From Alistipes sp. (GTDB lineage: Bacteria > Bacteroidota > Bacteroidia > Bacteroidales > Rikenellaceae), in contig JAFQCA010000021.1 of assembly GCA_017399485.1 (NCBI GenBank), forward strand, positions 1-64,000: a stretch of DNA of 64,000 nucleotides, given 5' to 3'. The number at the start of each line of letters is the position of its first letter. Within the stretch, counting starts at the first letter, position 1. A model generated the notes under the pieces. That model did no database searches and was not told the origin of the DNA. It saw nothing but the letters and a program-made list of their open reading frames with translations. Shown here piece by piece: positions 16,006 through 25,570 of this stretch. Both the position numbers and the translations under genes were made by a program.

Positions 16006-17340
16006 ATGAAAAGATATATTTCGCTGGTTATAGGAGTCTTATTAATAGGTGGCATAATTTTCTTATGTCGCCCATCTACTTCTATCGACCATATCGACGA
16101 AATAGAAGAGTTGAAATACCGTCTTAACGACTCATTGTCAAATGCCCTGTCCGACCTGCCCACAACCGAGCGTATGGAGCAGTATATCGCACGATGGATG
16201 AGTCGTAACAACATTCGCGGCGCATCATTGGCCGTGATGAAAGATGAGCAGTTAATCTATTGCAAAGGATTCGGCTGGGCCGATAAAGAGGAGCAAATCC
16301 CAGCAGAAGTAGGTCATATATATCGTATAGCATCGGCATCAAAACTCATCACCGCCGTCGGTATTATGAAACTTTGCGACCAAGGTCGCCTGACGCTCGA
16401 CAGCAAGGTTTTTGGCCCCGATGGAATATTAAATCAGTTTACCGAGATTAGGGACAAACGTTCAGAACAAATCACAGTACGCCACCTCTTGAACCACACC
16501 GCAGGCTTCAGCCGTCGTATGGGTGACCCGATGTTCCGTATTGCCGATGTTATCGAGTGGGAGGAGTTGGACACCACACCTACTGCCGACGAACTCATAT
16601 CGTTCCAATTAGGGATGAAGTTACGTTGTGCTCCGGGTGGCTCTGCACAATATTCCAATGTAGGTTATCTGGTGCTTTCGCGTATTATTGAGCAGGTGTC
16701 GGGTATGGAGTACGAGGAGTTCCTCCAGACCAATGTATTATGGCCCGCAGGTTGTTACGATATGCATATCGCTCGCAACTACTACGAAGAGCGTTATCCC
16801 AAAGAGGTCAAGTATTATGGTCACGATGCCGAGACCATCAAGTCTTACGACGGCTCTGGCAAGATGCGCCTGCGCGAATATGGCGGTAACGACATTCGCG
16901 GCCTGCAAGGTGCCGGAGCGTGGGTGTCATCAGCCGTTGAAATGCTTCGCCTCGTAGCCTCAATAGACGGCAAGCCCAATGTGCCCGACATTCTATCAGC
17001 CGAGAGTGTTGCTGAGATGAAACGCATTAATCGTGACGGCGACTACGCTTTGGGCTGGGCGCGTTATCACGCAAATAGTGGCACTCTGATTCGCACAGGT
17101 ACGATGTCGGGTACTTGTGCATATATCGAAAGCAAGGAGAATGGTATATCATACGCCTTCCTGACCAATACCAGCAGTTATCGCGGAGCATCATTTACCA
17201 ACTCAATAGGTAATATGGTTCATACCGCAATGTCTCGCGTCACAGAATGGCCGTCGGATAGAAATCTCTTTGTATCCGTTCCGCACGAAGAGGCTGATTC
17301 CGTTGCCACACCTGAGAATCAGGCGGGCGACATTTCATAA
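16006..17340 (+). CDS. Beta-lactamase-family serine hydrolase (class C/esterase type), membrane-anchored
   Basis: 444 residues from the ATG at 16006, which gives an N-terminal hydrophobic anchor (residues 5-20). Catalytic motifs of the serine beta-lactamase/penicillin-binding family are present: SASK (Ser110, Lys113), YSN in AQYSNVGYLVLSR, and RTGTMSGT in place of the KTG box. Such proteins are often peptidases or esterases acting on cell-wall peptides rather than antibiotic-inactivating enzymes. A second member lies at 25571-26818. It has its own promoter and no operon partners. Substrate not predictable. Confidence 0.85.
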   Translation: MKRYISLVIGVLLIGGIIFLCRPSTSIDHIDEIEELKYRLNDSLSNALSDLPTTERMEQYIARWMSRNNIRGASLAVMKDEQLIYCKGFGWADKEEQIPAEVGHIYRIASASKLITAVGIMKLCDQGRLTLDSKVFGPDGILNQFTEIRDKRSEQITVRHLLNHTAGFSRRMGDPMFRIADVIEWEELDTTPTADELISFQLGMKLRCAPGGSAQYSNVGYLVLSRIIEQVSGMEYEEFLQTNVLWPAGCYDMHIARNYYEERYPKEVKYYGHDAETIKSYDGSGKMRLREYGGNDIRGLQGAGAWVSSAVEMLRLVASIDGKPNVPDILSAESVAEMKRINRDGDYALGWARYHANSGTLIRTGTMSGTCAYIESKENGISYAFLTNTSSYRGASFTNSIGNMVHTAMSRVTEWPSDRNLFVSVPHEEADSVATPENQAGDIS

Positions 17341-17493
17341 ACATCAGCCCTTTTAAGGCCATACAGTACGCTATAAAAATCCCAAATTATCATATATTGA
17401 CCAACTATTTCGTTATTTGGCTTTTTTTGTCTATTTTTGTAGGCGATTGACAAGAACAGCCGTCGCAGTGACGTCTCGCACAATAGATTGATT

Positions 17494-18081
17494 ATGCAGG
17501 TAACAAAAGCCGAATTCAAGTGTAGTTCCGAGAAGATTTCGCAAGTTCCGAAAGATGACTTGCGTGATGTAGCATTTATCGGGCGTAGTAATGTCGGCAA
17601 GTCATCGCTTATCAATATGCTGACTGGCCGCAAAGGCTTGGCCAAAGTATCATCCACTCCGGGTAAGACTCGCCTTATAAATCACTTTTGCATCAATAAC
17701 CAATGGTATTTGGTCGATTTGCCGGGTTATGGCTACGCAAGAGTATCCAAAAATATGCGCGGCGAGTTTTCAAAAATCATTCTCGACTATGTACTCAAAT
17801 GCGAGAAGATGCATTTTCTATTCGTGCTGGTTGATTCACGTTTGGAGCCGCAAGCCATCGACCTGCGCTTTATCGAGATGCTGGGTGAGAATGGAGTACC
17901 CTTTGGCATTATATTTACAAAATGTGACAAACTATCGGCAACCCAGCGCCGTAAAAGCGTAGAACGTTATTGCACAACGCTCGCCGAACAGTGGGAGGAG
18001 TTGCCACCTATGTTCTGTTCATCAAGCGAAAAAGGTCTTGGGCGCGAAGAAATACTCGATTATATCGAGAAATGTTTATAA
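17494..18081 (+). CDS. engB: Ribosome biogenesis GTPase EngB (YihA/YsxC)
   Basis: 195 residues, the usual length. GTPase motifs: GRSNVGKS (30-37), the switch region STPGKTR, DLPGYG (75-80) and TKCDK. EngB helps mature the large ribosomal subunit and is usually essential. The start at 17494 (MQVTKAEFKC) fits the family; a TTG two codons upstream is less likely. A TATTTTTG box at 17432-17439 lies 54 bases upstream. The next gene, prs, has its own -7 box. Confidence 0.95.
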   Translation: MQVTKAEFKCSSEKISQVPKDDLRDVAFIGRSNVGKSSLINMLTGRKGLAKVSSTPGKTRLINHFCINNQWYLVDLPGYGYARVSKNMRGEFSKIILDYVLKCEKMHFLFVLVDSRLEPQAIDLRFIEMLGENGVPFGIIFTKCDKLSATQRRKSVERYCTTLAEQWEELPPMFCSSSEKGLGREEILDYIEKCL

Positions 18082-18130
18082 CTATTTGAAAAGTTGACCC
18101 AGATAGGACTCTTTTTTGCTAATATTGTAA

Positions 18131-18138
18131 TACATTTG
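18131..18138 (+). promoter_or_regulatory. -7 box for prs
   Basis: TACATTTG lies 32 bases before the prs start and fits TAnnTTTG. A TTTG at 18115-18118 is closer than usual. Confidence 0.5.
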
Positions 18139-18170
18139 TACCATAAAAAGAAACACAATACAATAATAAA

Positions 18171-19109
18171 ATGGCTATTCACAAGATTAAGTTTTTCACA
18201 GGACGCGCATCGCGCTACCTTGCAGAGAAAATCGTTGCGAGTTATGGCTCAAAACTCGGCGATGCCGAAGTTTTAGAGTTCAGCGACGGTGAGTTCCAAC
18301 CCTTCTACAACGAGTCCATTCGCGGATGTACCGTTTTTATCATCCAGTCGACATTCCCTTCGTCTGATAATTTGATGGAGTTGCTGATGATGATTGACGC
18401 TGCACGTCGTGCTTCGGCTTACAAGGTTATTGCCGTTATGCCCTACTTTGGTTGGGCTCGTCAAGACCGTAAAGACCGCCCACGTGTACCCATTGGCGCA
18501 AAGTTGGTTGCCAACTTGTTGGTAGCGGCTGGTGTTGACCGCGTGATGACTATGGATTTACACGCCGACCAGATTCAGGGCTTCTTCGATGTACCCGTTG
18601 ATGCACTCTATGCAAGTGGTATATTCGTTCCCTACATCAAGAATCTCAACATCGAGAATCTTTCAATTGCCTCTCCCGATATGGGTGGTGCAAAGCGTGC
18701 AAACTCATACGCCAAACATTTGCAGACTCCCATTATCATCTCACACAAAGAGCGCGCTAAGGCTAACGTTGTAGGCAGTATGACTGCCATCGGTGAGGTT
18801 GAGGGCCGCAACATTATTATTGTTGATGATATGATTGATACTGCAGGTACAATCTGTATGGCTGCAAATATGTTGATGGATAAGGGTGCTGCCAGCGTAC
18901 GTGCCGTTATTACACACCCCATCTTGTCGGGTGCCGCATACGAGCGTATCAACGAGAGTAAATTGCAGGAGGTCATCGTAACCGACACTATTCCTCTTAA
19001 CCCCAACAAGGATTTGAGCAAGTTTACAGTTTTGTCTGTTGCCGACATCTTCGCTGAGGTTATCGAGCGCGTACACAACTACAAAGAGATTAGTTCTATC
19101 TTCTATTAA
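18171..19109 (+). CDS. prs: Ribose-phosphate pyrophosphokinase (PRPP synthase)
   Basis: 312 residues, typical of class I enzymes, which make PRPP from ribose 5-phosphate and ATP for nucleotide, His, Trp and NAD synthesis. Visible motifs: PYFGWARQDRKDRPRVPIGA (ATP/flexible loop), DLHADQIQGFF and the PRPP loop IIVDDMIDTAGT. A strong terminator follows. It is probably transcribed alone from the box at 18131-18138. Confidence 0.97.
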   Translation: MAIHKIKFFTGRASRYLAEKIVASYGSKLGDAEVLEFSDGEFQPFYNESIRGCTVFIIQSTFPSSDNLMELLMMIDAARRASAYKVIAVMPYFGWARQDRKDRPRVPIGAKLVANLLVAAGVDRVMTMDLHADQIQGFFDVPVDALYASGIFVPYIKNLNIENLSIASPDMGGAKRANSYAKHLQTPIIISHKERAKANVVGSMTAIGEVEGRNIIIVDDMIDTAGTICMAANMLMDKGAASVRAVITHPILSGAAYERINESKLQEVIVTDTIPLNPNKDLSKFTVLSVADIFAEVIERVHNYKEISSIFY

Positions 19110-19131
19110 TAGACTTTATCTCCCACAAACA

Positions 19132-19168
19132 AGCCCCGCCTAACACGATTAGGCGGGGCTTTCTTTTA
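19132..19168. terminator. Terminator between prs and the convergent DoxX-thioredoxin gene
   Basis: Stem AGCCCCGCCTAA/TTAGGCGGGGCT with loop CACGA, followed by TTCTTTT on plus. GC-rich and strong for prs. Confidence 0.85.
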
Positions 19169-19214
19169 TCTACATTGATTTATATCTGCAAGAACGTCAC
19201 CAAAACGTCATCAT

Positions 19215-20339
19215 CTAAAACTCTATATTGCGGCAGTTATACTTCTCCTCTATATAACCATCGTTCAATACGACCAGACCGGTATTGGCTCTTAGCATAG
19301 TCTTCATCACAGTAGCGTCAATATTGTAGCAACGCACATCGGCGCTACCATCAAAACTATGATACATCACCTCCTCACCCAGCGGCTGAGGAGTAAGACA
19401 TATAACCGTCGCGCCCTGCTCCTCGGCGCGCTCCACAACACTACGCAGACGCTCCTCGCACCTCTTGCTTATCTTGTCAAAATTGGTGACACATATCATA
19501 TACACATACCCCTGACGAGTCAATATATCGTGTGTTACATTACCCTCTGCATCCGAAATCGAGAACTCACTCACCAAAGTATGAACGGCAGGCACCTCGT
19601 TATCAACTCGAGTCTCAACCCACTCCCACTTTGCTTCGTTCTGCCACTCCTTATCATCAATCGAGAACTCTCGCACTCTGCCCGTACGACGATTTCTATA
19701 CACCAGCACATACTCTTCGGTTGCCATATCATCCTCGCCCGTATCGTGCTTGGCCGTAATCATTTCGTATATATTAGCCCCCTTCTTGTAGGGCAAGAAA
19801 TCGAGCAATGGCAGATTGTAATAACAATATGTACCTACGCCCATAGCAAATGTACAGAACACTACCGTCAAAGCAATCTCCCACTTCTTAAAATCGAGGA
19901 TACGTTGTTTGCGATAACGATACCATATAACGAACACCATCGTCAGAAGTATTAGATTCTTGAGAAATGTCTGCCAAGGTGTAAACTTCACCGCATCGCC
20001 AAAACATCCACAATCCTCCACAGGAATCCACGTTGCACTCAAGAATGTCAGCACCGTAAAAAATATCATCGACACCAAAGCGAAGATTGACACCAGTCGT
20101 GTGCGCACCCTAAACATCAGCATCAATCCCATCATCAACTCGGCGCCACACAACCATATAGAGAAAATCATACTATACGGCAAAAACTGCTCTATGCCAT
20201 ATATCGACAGATACTCATTAACTCTCAATGCCGTACCCCACGGGTCCACCGCCTTGACAAATCCCGAAAAAATAAATGTCAGGCCGACCAGAATACGACA
20301 CACATTTGAGGCTATTTTCAATTTACGCGAAGTCATCAT
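19215..20339 (-). CDS. DoxX-type membrane protein with C-terminal thioredoxin-like domain (BT_3928 type)
   Basis: 374 residues. The N-terminal half has five hydrophobic segments of DoxX/MauE type (RILVGLTFIFSGFVKAVDPW, CGAELMMGLMLMF), with a conserved-looking CGCFGD motif after the third. The C-terminal half (about 190-374) is soluble and has a thioredoxin-like pattern (YVYMICVTNFDKIS, GATVICLTP, VVLNDGYIEEKYN) without CXXC. It corresponds to the BT_3928 family of Bacteroides, of unknown function. It starts 3 bases after the tmk stop, at the end of the suf-tmk block. A redox role is inference. Confidence 0.75.
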   Translation of the reverse strand: MMTSRKLKIASNVCRILVGLTFIFSGFVKAVDPWGTALRVNEYLSIYGIEQFLPYSMIFSIWLCGAELMMGLMLMFRVRTRLVSIFALVSMIFFTVLTFLSATWIPVEDCGCFGDAVKFTPWQTFLKNLILLTMVFVIWYRYRKQRILDFKKWEIALTVVFCTFAMGVGTYCYYNLPLLDFLPYKKGANIYEMITAKHDTGEDDMATEEYVLVYRNRRTGRVREFSIDDKEWQNEAKWEWVETRVDNEVPAVHTLVSEFSISDAEGNVTHDILTRQGYVYMICVTNFDKISKRCEERLRSVVERAEEQGATVICLTPQPLGEEVMYHSFDGSADVRCYNIDATVMKTMLRANTGLVVLNDGYIEEKYNCRNIEF

Positions 20340-20342
20340 CTA

Positions 20343-21026
20343 TTACTCTATATATTTGCTCACTACGGCCTCTATTCTACGGAATATATCCTCCGGAGTT
20401 GCCATCTCATTATTCTCGGTACTGCAATCTACGACGTGCAGATTCTCGTCATATTCGGCAGCATCCAAATAGACTTGTCTTACGGCTCGCTGCAAATCCA
20501 TCGACTGCTCGTGAATATCCTTCTGACCATTCAGGTATGCCCTATCATCGCCTTCGCGCTGCTCCTGCAACAATTTACGCTCTGTAAATGCAAAAGGCAC
20601 ATCCAGGAAGAGCGAAACATCGGGTTTGGGAATAGCATTATACTCATACTCCAAACCGAGAATCCACTCGCGCAACTTATCGCGCTCCTCATCGTTATTC
20701 AGTTTTGCACACTGATAACCTACGTTAGAATATACATAACGGTCACATATAACCACCTTGCCTTCCGACAACCACTTGCGAATCATCGTAGCGGCATCCT
20801 TACGGTCACCGGCATACAACAACGCTACGATATATGGGTCCACCTGCTCAATGCCACCCAATTCTCCGCGCAAGAAACGCGCTATCAAATCGCCATAATA
20901 AGGTGCATCAAAACGCGGGAAATGCAGATATTCACTCTCTACACCTTTCTGGGCAAACATCTTACGCAAATTTGCTATTTGCGTCGATTTACCCGAACCA
21001 TCTACACCCTCTAATACTATAAACAT
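20343..21026 (-). CDS. tmk: Thymidylate (dTMP) kinase
   Basis: 227 residues. P-loop EGVDGSGKST at the N-terminus, DRYVYSN with the dTMP-binding Asp-Arg, and a lid-type segment ERKLLQEQREGDDRAY. It phosphorylates dTMP to dTDP. The lid and insert make it slightly longer than the usual 205-215. A TAGTTTTG box at 21062-21069 on minus suggests its own start of transcription within the suf-tmk block. Confidence 0.95.
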   Translation of the reverse strand: MFIVLEGVDGSGKSTQIANLRKMFAQKGVESEYLHFPRFDAPYYGDLIARFLRGELGGIEQVDPYIVALLYAGDRKDAATMIRKWLSEGKVVICDRYVYSNVGYQCAKLNNDEERDKLREWILGLEYEYNAIPKPDVSLFLDVPFAFTERKLLQEQREGDDRAYLNGQKDIHEQSMDLQRAVRQVYLDAAEYDENLHVVDCSTENNEMATPEDIFRRIEAVVSKYIE

Positions 21027-21061
21027 CTTCTTTTTAGTTTGGTTTTATCTTGCTTAGGACA

Positions 21062-21069
21062 CAAAACTA
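21062..21069 (-). promoter_or_regulatory. Putative -7 box for tmk
   Basis: TAGTTTTG on minus, 35 bases before the tmk ATG, within the 85-base gap after sufS. No -33 TTTG is seen. Confidence 0.35.
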
Positions 21070-21111
21070 TGCATCACTACACTCCTATTGCGCCCTTATG
21101 ATTTTCCTCTG

Positions 21112-22329
21112 TTATCTCAACATCCTGACTGCTCGCTCCACACCTCGGCAGAGTATATCAATCTCCTCGCAAGTGTTATACATTGCAATCGATGCCCGGC
21201 ACATTCCCGTCACACCATAGTGAGCCATCACAGGCTCGGCACAATGCTGGCCGGTGCGGATTGCAACGCCCAACTTGTCGAGTATCATACCCACATCATA
21301 ATGATGTACACCCTCGACATTGAACGACACGATAGAACATTTTCCTTCTGTCGTACCATATACTCTCAGGCCCTCAATCTTTTGCAACTGCTCTTCGGCG
21401 TAATGCGTAAGCGAGGTTTCATACTTTTCTACTGCCTGCACATCTAAATGCTCGACATATTTAATAGCCTCGCCCAGAGCCACTGCATCTATATAATTTG
21501 CCGTACCAGCCTCAAACTTCAATGGCAACGGAGCATAAGTCGTCTTGGCAAATGATACTCTGTCCACCATATCTCCTCCACACAGGAATGGCGGCATCTG
21601 CTCCAACACATCACGTTTGCCATACAATACGCCCACACCCGTCGGGCCATATAATTTATGCGCCGAGAAGGCATAAAAATCACAATCCAACGCCGCAACA
21701 TCCACTCCGCCGTGTACTATACCCTGACAACCATCCACCGTAACCAAAGCACCCGCAGCGTGTGCCTTGTCTATGATTGTTTTCAGGTCGGGGCGGGTTC
21801 CCAAGGTATTCGAAGCCTGCGTAACGGCAACCATTCGTGTATGCTCATCAAGCAAATCATCAAGTACCTCCACCTTCAGGCGTCCATCATCATCAAATGG
21901 CAACACTCTTATCTCTACGCCCTTACGCTCGGCCACCAACTGCCAAGGCACGATATTGGAGTGATGCTCCATCTCGCTGATGATGATATTATCACCATTG
22001 TGCAAAAACCTCTCGCCCCACGCATAAGCCACCGTATTGAGCGAGGCCGTTGCCCCAGCGGTAAAAATCACCTCCTCACGAGCCGATGCTCCAATAAAAC
22101 GCTGAACCGTGTCTCGCGCGGCCTCATATCGCTCGGTTGCCTCCTCCGACAAACGATGGACTCCTCGATGGATATTGGCATTATAACGGCGATACATATC
22201 CTCAATGCAACGAATAACGCACTGCGGCTTTTGAGCCGTAGCGCCACTATCCAGATAGACCAAAGGCTTTCCATTAACCTCGCTCGCCAGAATAGGGAAA
22301 TCACATCTTATCTCCGTTGCATCAAACAT
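21112..22329 (-). CDS. sufS: Cysteine desulfurase SufS
   Basis: 405 residues, class V aminotransferase fold. The PLP lysine lies in FSAHKLYGPTG and the active-site cysteine in RTGQHCAEP, typical of group II (SufS/CsdA) desulfurases. It draws sulfur from L-cysteine for iron-sulfur cluster assembly on SufBCD. It begins 3 bases after sufD. No sufE or sufU sulfur-transfer partner is seen nearby. Confidence 0.96.
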   Translation of the reverse strand: MFDATEIRCDFPILASEVNGKPLVYLDSGATAQKPQCVIRCIEDMYRRYNANIHRGVHRLSEEATERYEAARDTVQRFIGASAREEVIFTAGATASLNTVAYAWGERFLHNGDNIIISEMEHHSNIVPWQLVAERKGVEIRVLPFDDDGRLKVEVLDDLLDEHTRMVAVTQASNTLGTRPDLKTIIDKAHAAGALVTVDGCQGIVHGGVDVAALDCDFYAFSAHKLYGPTGVGVLYGKRDVLEQMPPFLCGGDMVDRVSFAKTTYAPLPLKFEAGTANYIDAVALGEAIKYVEHLDVQAVEKYETSLTHYAEEQLQKIEGLRVYGTTEGKCSIVSFNVEGVHHYDVGMILDKLGVAIRTGQHCAEPVMAHYGVTGMCRASIAMYNTCEEIDILCRGVERAVRMLR

Positions 22330-22332
22330 AAC

Positions 22333-23154
22333 TTATTGTATTTGCTCCAAAATCGCGTTCAACTCCTCAGCCAACATTTCGCCAAACTCCGATGACGAAT
22401 AGACAACATCCTTAACAAAGCCTTCAATCTGCAGTTTGCGAGCCTGCGCCTGAGACAATCCTCGCTGACGCATATACAATACAGCCTCGCTATCCAACTG
22501 ACCTACGGTTGCGCCGTGCGAACACTTGACATCATCGGCATAAATCTCCAACTGCGGCTTAGTGATAATCTTAGCCTCGCCACCCAACTCAATATTGCGA
22601 CTATTCTGGCAGGCATCGGTACGTTGTGCATCTTGAGCGACATAGACCATACCGTTAAACTCGCCTATTGACTTTTCGCCTGCAACACCTTTCACGAGCG
22701 AATTACTAACACAATCAGAGTAATAGTGATTAACCCTAACCGCCATCTTGCAATGCTCCTCACCTCGCGACAAGAAGACTCCTCGCAGAGCATTCGACGA
22801 ATGCTTGCCATTCAAGTCTATCGTATAGTCGGCTATTGCTCCGTGCATAACAACACTTAACACATCACACACACTACCCGACTGCTGACGCAATGTCACA
22901 TCGGCGAAACAACCTCCCAAATATACATCAACCACCTGCAATGATGCATAAGGCTTAACATCAAACAGCAATTTTGATGTATCGTCGGAAGTGTGAATTA
23001 TCAATATTTTACGACGCTGCTGCTCTTCAACCGAAAAGAGATTATCGGTGGGATTAATCACAACCTCCACCTCTTCTCCATTGGCCAATTGCAACACGCC
23101 ACCCTCGCCTTGTGGGTCAACGCCCTGCTCGCGTAAATATTCAAGCAAGCCCAT
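22333..23154 (-). CDS. sufD: Fe-S cluster assembly scaffold subunit SufD
   Basis: 273 residues, shorter than E. coli SufD (about 420): the N-terminal region is reduced, as seen in Bacteroidales. The C-terminal helical core is recognisable (KCSHGATVGQLDSEAVLYMR, RGLSQAQARKLQIEGFVKDV). The preceding part is beta-helix. It joins SufB and SufC in the SufBC2D scaffold. It is 2 bases from sufC and 3 from sufS. Identity rests on the core motif plus operon position. Confidence 0.9.
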   Translation of the reverse strand: MGLLEYLREQGVDPQGEGGVLQLANGEEVEVVINPTDNLFSVEEQQRRKILIIHTSDDTSKLLFDVKPYASLQVVDVYLGGCFADVTLRQQSGSVCDVLSVVMHGAIADYTIDLNGKHSSNALRGVFLSRGEEHCKMAVRVNHYYSDCVSNSLVKGVAGEKSIGEFNGMVYVAQDAQRTDACQNSRNIELGGEAKIITKPQLEIYADDVKCSHGATVGQLDSEAVLYMRQRGLSQAQARKLQIEGFVKDVVYSSSEFGEMLAEELNAILEQIQ

Positions 23155-23156
23155 CG

Positions 23157-23909
23157 CTACTCCTTATAATCGTTTATCAACCAATCGTAACCCTCCTTCT
23201 CCAACTTGAGAGCCAGCGTCTTGTCGCCCGTATAAATTATACGGCCCTTGTACAAAACGTGAACATAATCGGGTACGATATAATCCAACAGACGCTGATA
23301 ATGCGTAATGACAATAGTCGCATTTTCATTGGTATGCAACTTTGTAACACCCGTAGCAACTATACGCAATGCGTCAATATCCAGACCTGAATCGGTCTCA
23401 TCCAACACCGCCAACTTCGGCTCCAGCATAGCCATCTGGAAAATTTCATTTTTCTTCTTCTCTCCGCCAGAGAATCCCTCATTAACGGCACGATTCGTAA
23501 GTTTGGAATCCAACTCCACAACAGCACTCTTTTCGCGCATCATACGCAAAAACGCGCCTGCCGAGAGAGGCTCTTCGCCACGAAATTTACGTTGTTCATT
23601 AACGGCCATCTTCATAAAGTTGGCCATCGTCACACCGGGAATCTCTACAGGATATTGGAAGCCGAGGAACAAACCCATACGCGCTCTATCCTCAATCGAC
23701 AACTCCAACAAATTGCGCCCCATAAACTCCACACTACCATCGGTCACCGTAAACTTCTCATTTCCAGCCAACACCGACGCCAGCGTACTCTTGCCAGAAC
23801 CATTCGGACCCATAATTGCGTGTACTTCGCCAGCGCGTACTTCAAGATTAATACCTCGAAGTATCTGCTTATCATCTACCGATGCACACAAATTCTTAAC
23901 ACTTAACAT
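23157..23909 (-). CDS. sufC: Fe-S cluster assembly ATPase SufC
   Basis: 250 residues. ABC ATPase motifs: Walker A GPNGSGKST, signature FSGGEKKKNEI (the form specific to SufC) and Walker B LAVLDETDSGLD. SufC powers conformational change of the SufBCD scaffold. It starts 64 bases after the sufB stop and is tightly linked to sufD. Confidence 0.97.
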   Translation of the reverse strand: MLSVKNLCASVDDKQILRGINLEVRAGEVHAIMGPNGSGKSTLASVLAGNEKFTVTDGSVEFMGRNLLELSIEDRARMGLFLGFQYPVEIPGVTMANFMKMAVNEQRKFRGEEPLSAGAFLRMMREKSAVVELDSKLTNRAVNEGFSGGEKKKNEIFQMAMLEPKLAVLDETDSGLDIDALRIVATGVTKLHTNENATIVITHYQRLLDYIVPDYVHVLYKGRIIYTGDKTLALKLEKEGYDWLINDYKE

Positions 23910-23973
23910 ATTATAGCGTTTATCTAAATCTCTACTTTAATAAGGGTACTACCCCATATCCTAAATCTTTACT

Positions 23974-25410
23974 TTAACCAACCGAGCCTTCAAGGCTGAT
24001 AGCCAACAACTTTTGCGCCTCGACGGCAAACTCCATTGGCAATTTGGCAAGCACCTCGCGTGCATATCCATTAACTATCAGTCCTACAGCATCTTCCGTC
24101 GATAAACCACGTTGATTGCAATAGAACAGCTGCTCTTCGGAAATCTTCGATGTCGTAGCCTCGTGTTCCAACACCGCAGTCGGGTTATGCGAATCTATTT
24201 CGGGGAAGGTATGCGCTCCACACTTATCACCTATGAGCAACGAATCACACTGCGAATAGTTACGAGCATTATCGGCTCCTTTTGCGACACGCACCAAACC
24301 TCTATATGCATTTTGACTCTTTCCCGCAGAAATACCCTTTGACACAATACGACTACGAGTGTTACGACCTATGTGTATCATCTTTGTACCCGTATCGGCC
24401 TGCTGATAGTTATTGGTCATTGCAACAGAATAGAACTCACCTACCGAGTTATCGCCCAGCAACACACAACTTGGATACTTCCACGTAATGGCCGAGCCCG
24501 TCTCAACCTGTGTCCACGACAAACGTGCATTCTCGCGGCATAGGCCACGCTTTGTCACAAAATTATAGATACCGCCCTTACCATCCTTATCACCAGGATA
24601 CCAATTCTGGACTGTCGAATACTTCACTTCGGCATCCTTCTCAACGATAATCTCCACAACAGCAGCGTGCAACTGGTTCTCGTCACGTTGCGGGGCGGTA
24701 CAACCCTCAAGATAACTTACATAAGAGCCCTCGTCGGCAACCAACAGCGTACGCTCAAACTGCCCCGTTCCTTCGGCATTGATACGGAAATAGGTAGATA
24801 ACTCCATCGGGCAACGTACGCCCTTGGGGATATAACAAAACGACCCATCCGAGAATACGGCAGCATTGAGCGCAGCATAGAAATTATCGGTATGAGGTAC
24901 AACCTTTCCCAAATATTTCTTAATCAATTCGGGATACTCCTTAATCGCCTCCGATATTGAGCAAAAGATTATACCCTTCTCGGCCAAAGTCTCACGGAAC
25001 GTAGTCTTCACCGACACTGAATCCATAACAGCATCAACAGCAACGCCTGCCAAAGCCATCTGCTCCTCCAGAGGGATACCCAACTTATCGAACGTGCGCT
25101 TCAATTCGGGGTCCACCTCATCCATCGAGCCGAGCGTTTTACGGGCCTTTGGTGCAGCATAGTAAATTATATCCTGAAAATCTATTTCGGGTATATCAAG
25201 ATGAGCCCACGTAGGCAACTTCATAGTCTGCCAATGGCGAAAAGCCGCCAAACGACGTTCAAGCATCCATTCCGGCTCACCTTTTTTCGACGAGATAATA
25301 CGAATCACCTCCTCATTCAAACCTTTGCCTATGGTCTCGGTATCAATGTCGGAAGTAAAACCGTATTTATATTCGCTGTCAATATTTTCTAATATCTCTT
25401 TTTCTGCCAT
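23974..25410 (-). CDS. sufB: Fe-S cluster assembly protein SufB
   Basis: 478 residues from the ATG at 25410 ([18 protein letters not shown]); an upstream alternative adds eight residues but overlaps the promoter. The C-terminal beta-helix and core carry SufB signatures: [57 protein letters not shown] and the acceptor cysteine region. It builds the Fe-S cluster with SufC and SufD. First gene of the suf operon, with a -7 box at 25432-25439. Confidence 0.97.
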   Translation of the reverse strand: MAEKEILENIDSEYKYGFTSDIDTETIGKGLNEEVIRIISSKKGEPEWMLERRLAAFRHWQTMKLPTWAHLDIPEIDFQDIIYYAAPKARKTLGSMDEVDPELKRTFDKLGIPLEEQMALAGVAVDAVMDSVSVKTTFRETLAEKGIIFCSISEAIKEYPELIKKYLGKVVPHTDNFYAALNAAVFSDGSFCYIPKGVRCPMELSTYFRINAEGTGQFERTLLVADEGSYVSYLEGCTAPQRDENQLHAAVVEIIVEKDAEVKYSTVQNWYPGDKDGKGGIYNFVTKRGLCRENARLSWTQVETGSAITWKYPSCVLLGDNSVGEFYSVAMTNNYQQADTGTKMIHIGRNTRSRIVSKGISAGKSQNAYRGLVRVAKGADNARNYSQCDSLLIGDKCGAHTFPEIDSHNPTAVLEHEATTSKISEEQLFYCNQRGLSTEDAVGLIVNGYAREVLAKLPMEFAVEAQKLLAISLEGSVG

Positions 25411-25431
25411 AACAATTGCGATAATAGCCCA

Positions 25432-25439
25432 CAAAAATA
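25432..25439 (-). promoter_or_regulatory. -7 box for the suf operon
   Basis: TATTTTTG on minus, 21 bases before the sufB ATG. No IscR- or Fur-type site can be defined by eye. Confidence 0.5.
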
Positions 25440-25516
25440 CAAAAAATAATTGATAATTCTATGGTCATACTACTATTTACATAACAAATTACTCACCAAT
25501 CTTTTATAACAAACAA

Positions 25517-25541
25517 GGGATACACCAAAGTGGCATATCCC
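25517..25541 (-). terminator. Terminator after the serine hydrolase
   Basis: Stem GGGATA/TATCCC with an inner CCA/TGG pairing; on minus it is followed by TTGTTTGTT. Weak T run, so only a probable terminator separating the hydrolase from the suf promoter. Confidence 0.5.
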
Positions 25542-25570
25542 CCGTACTCATTATATAATGGAATAATCTA

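Noticed and set aside
21658..22395. 245-codon plus reading frame opposite sufS and sufD
   Set aside because: Shadow; no domain, and it crosses two conserved genes.
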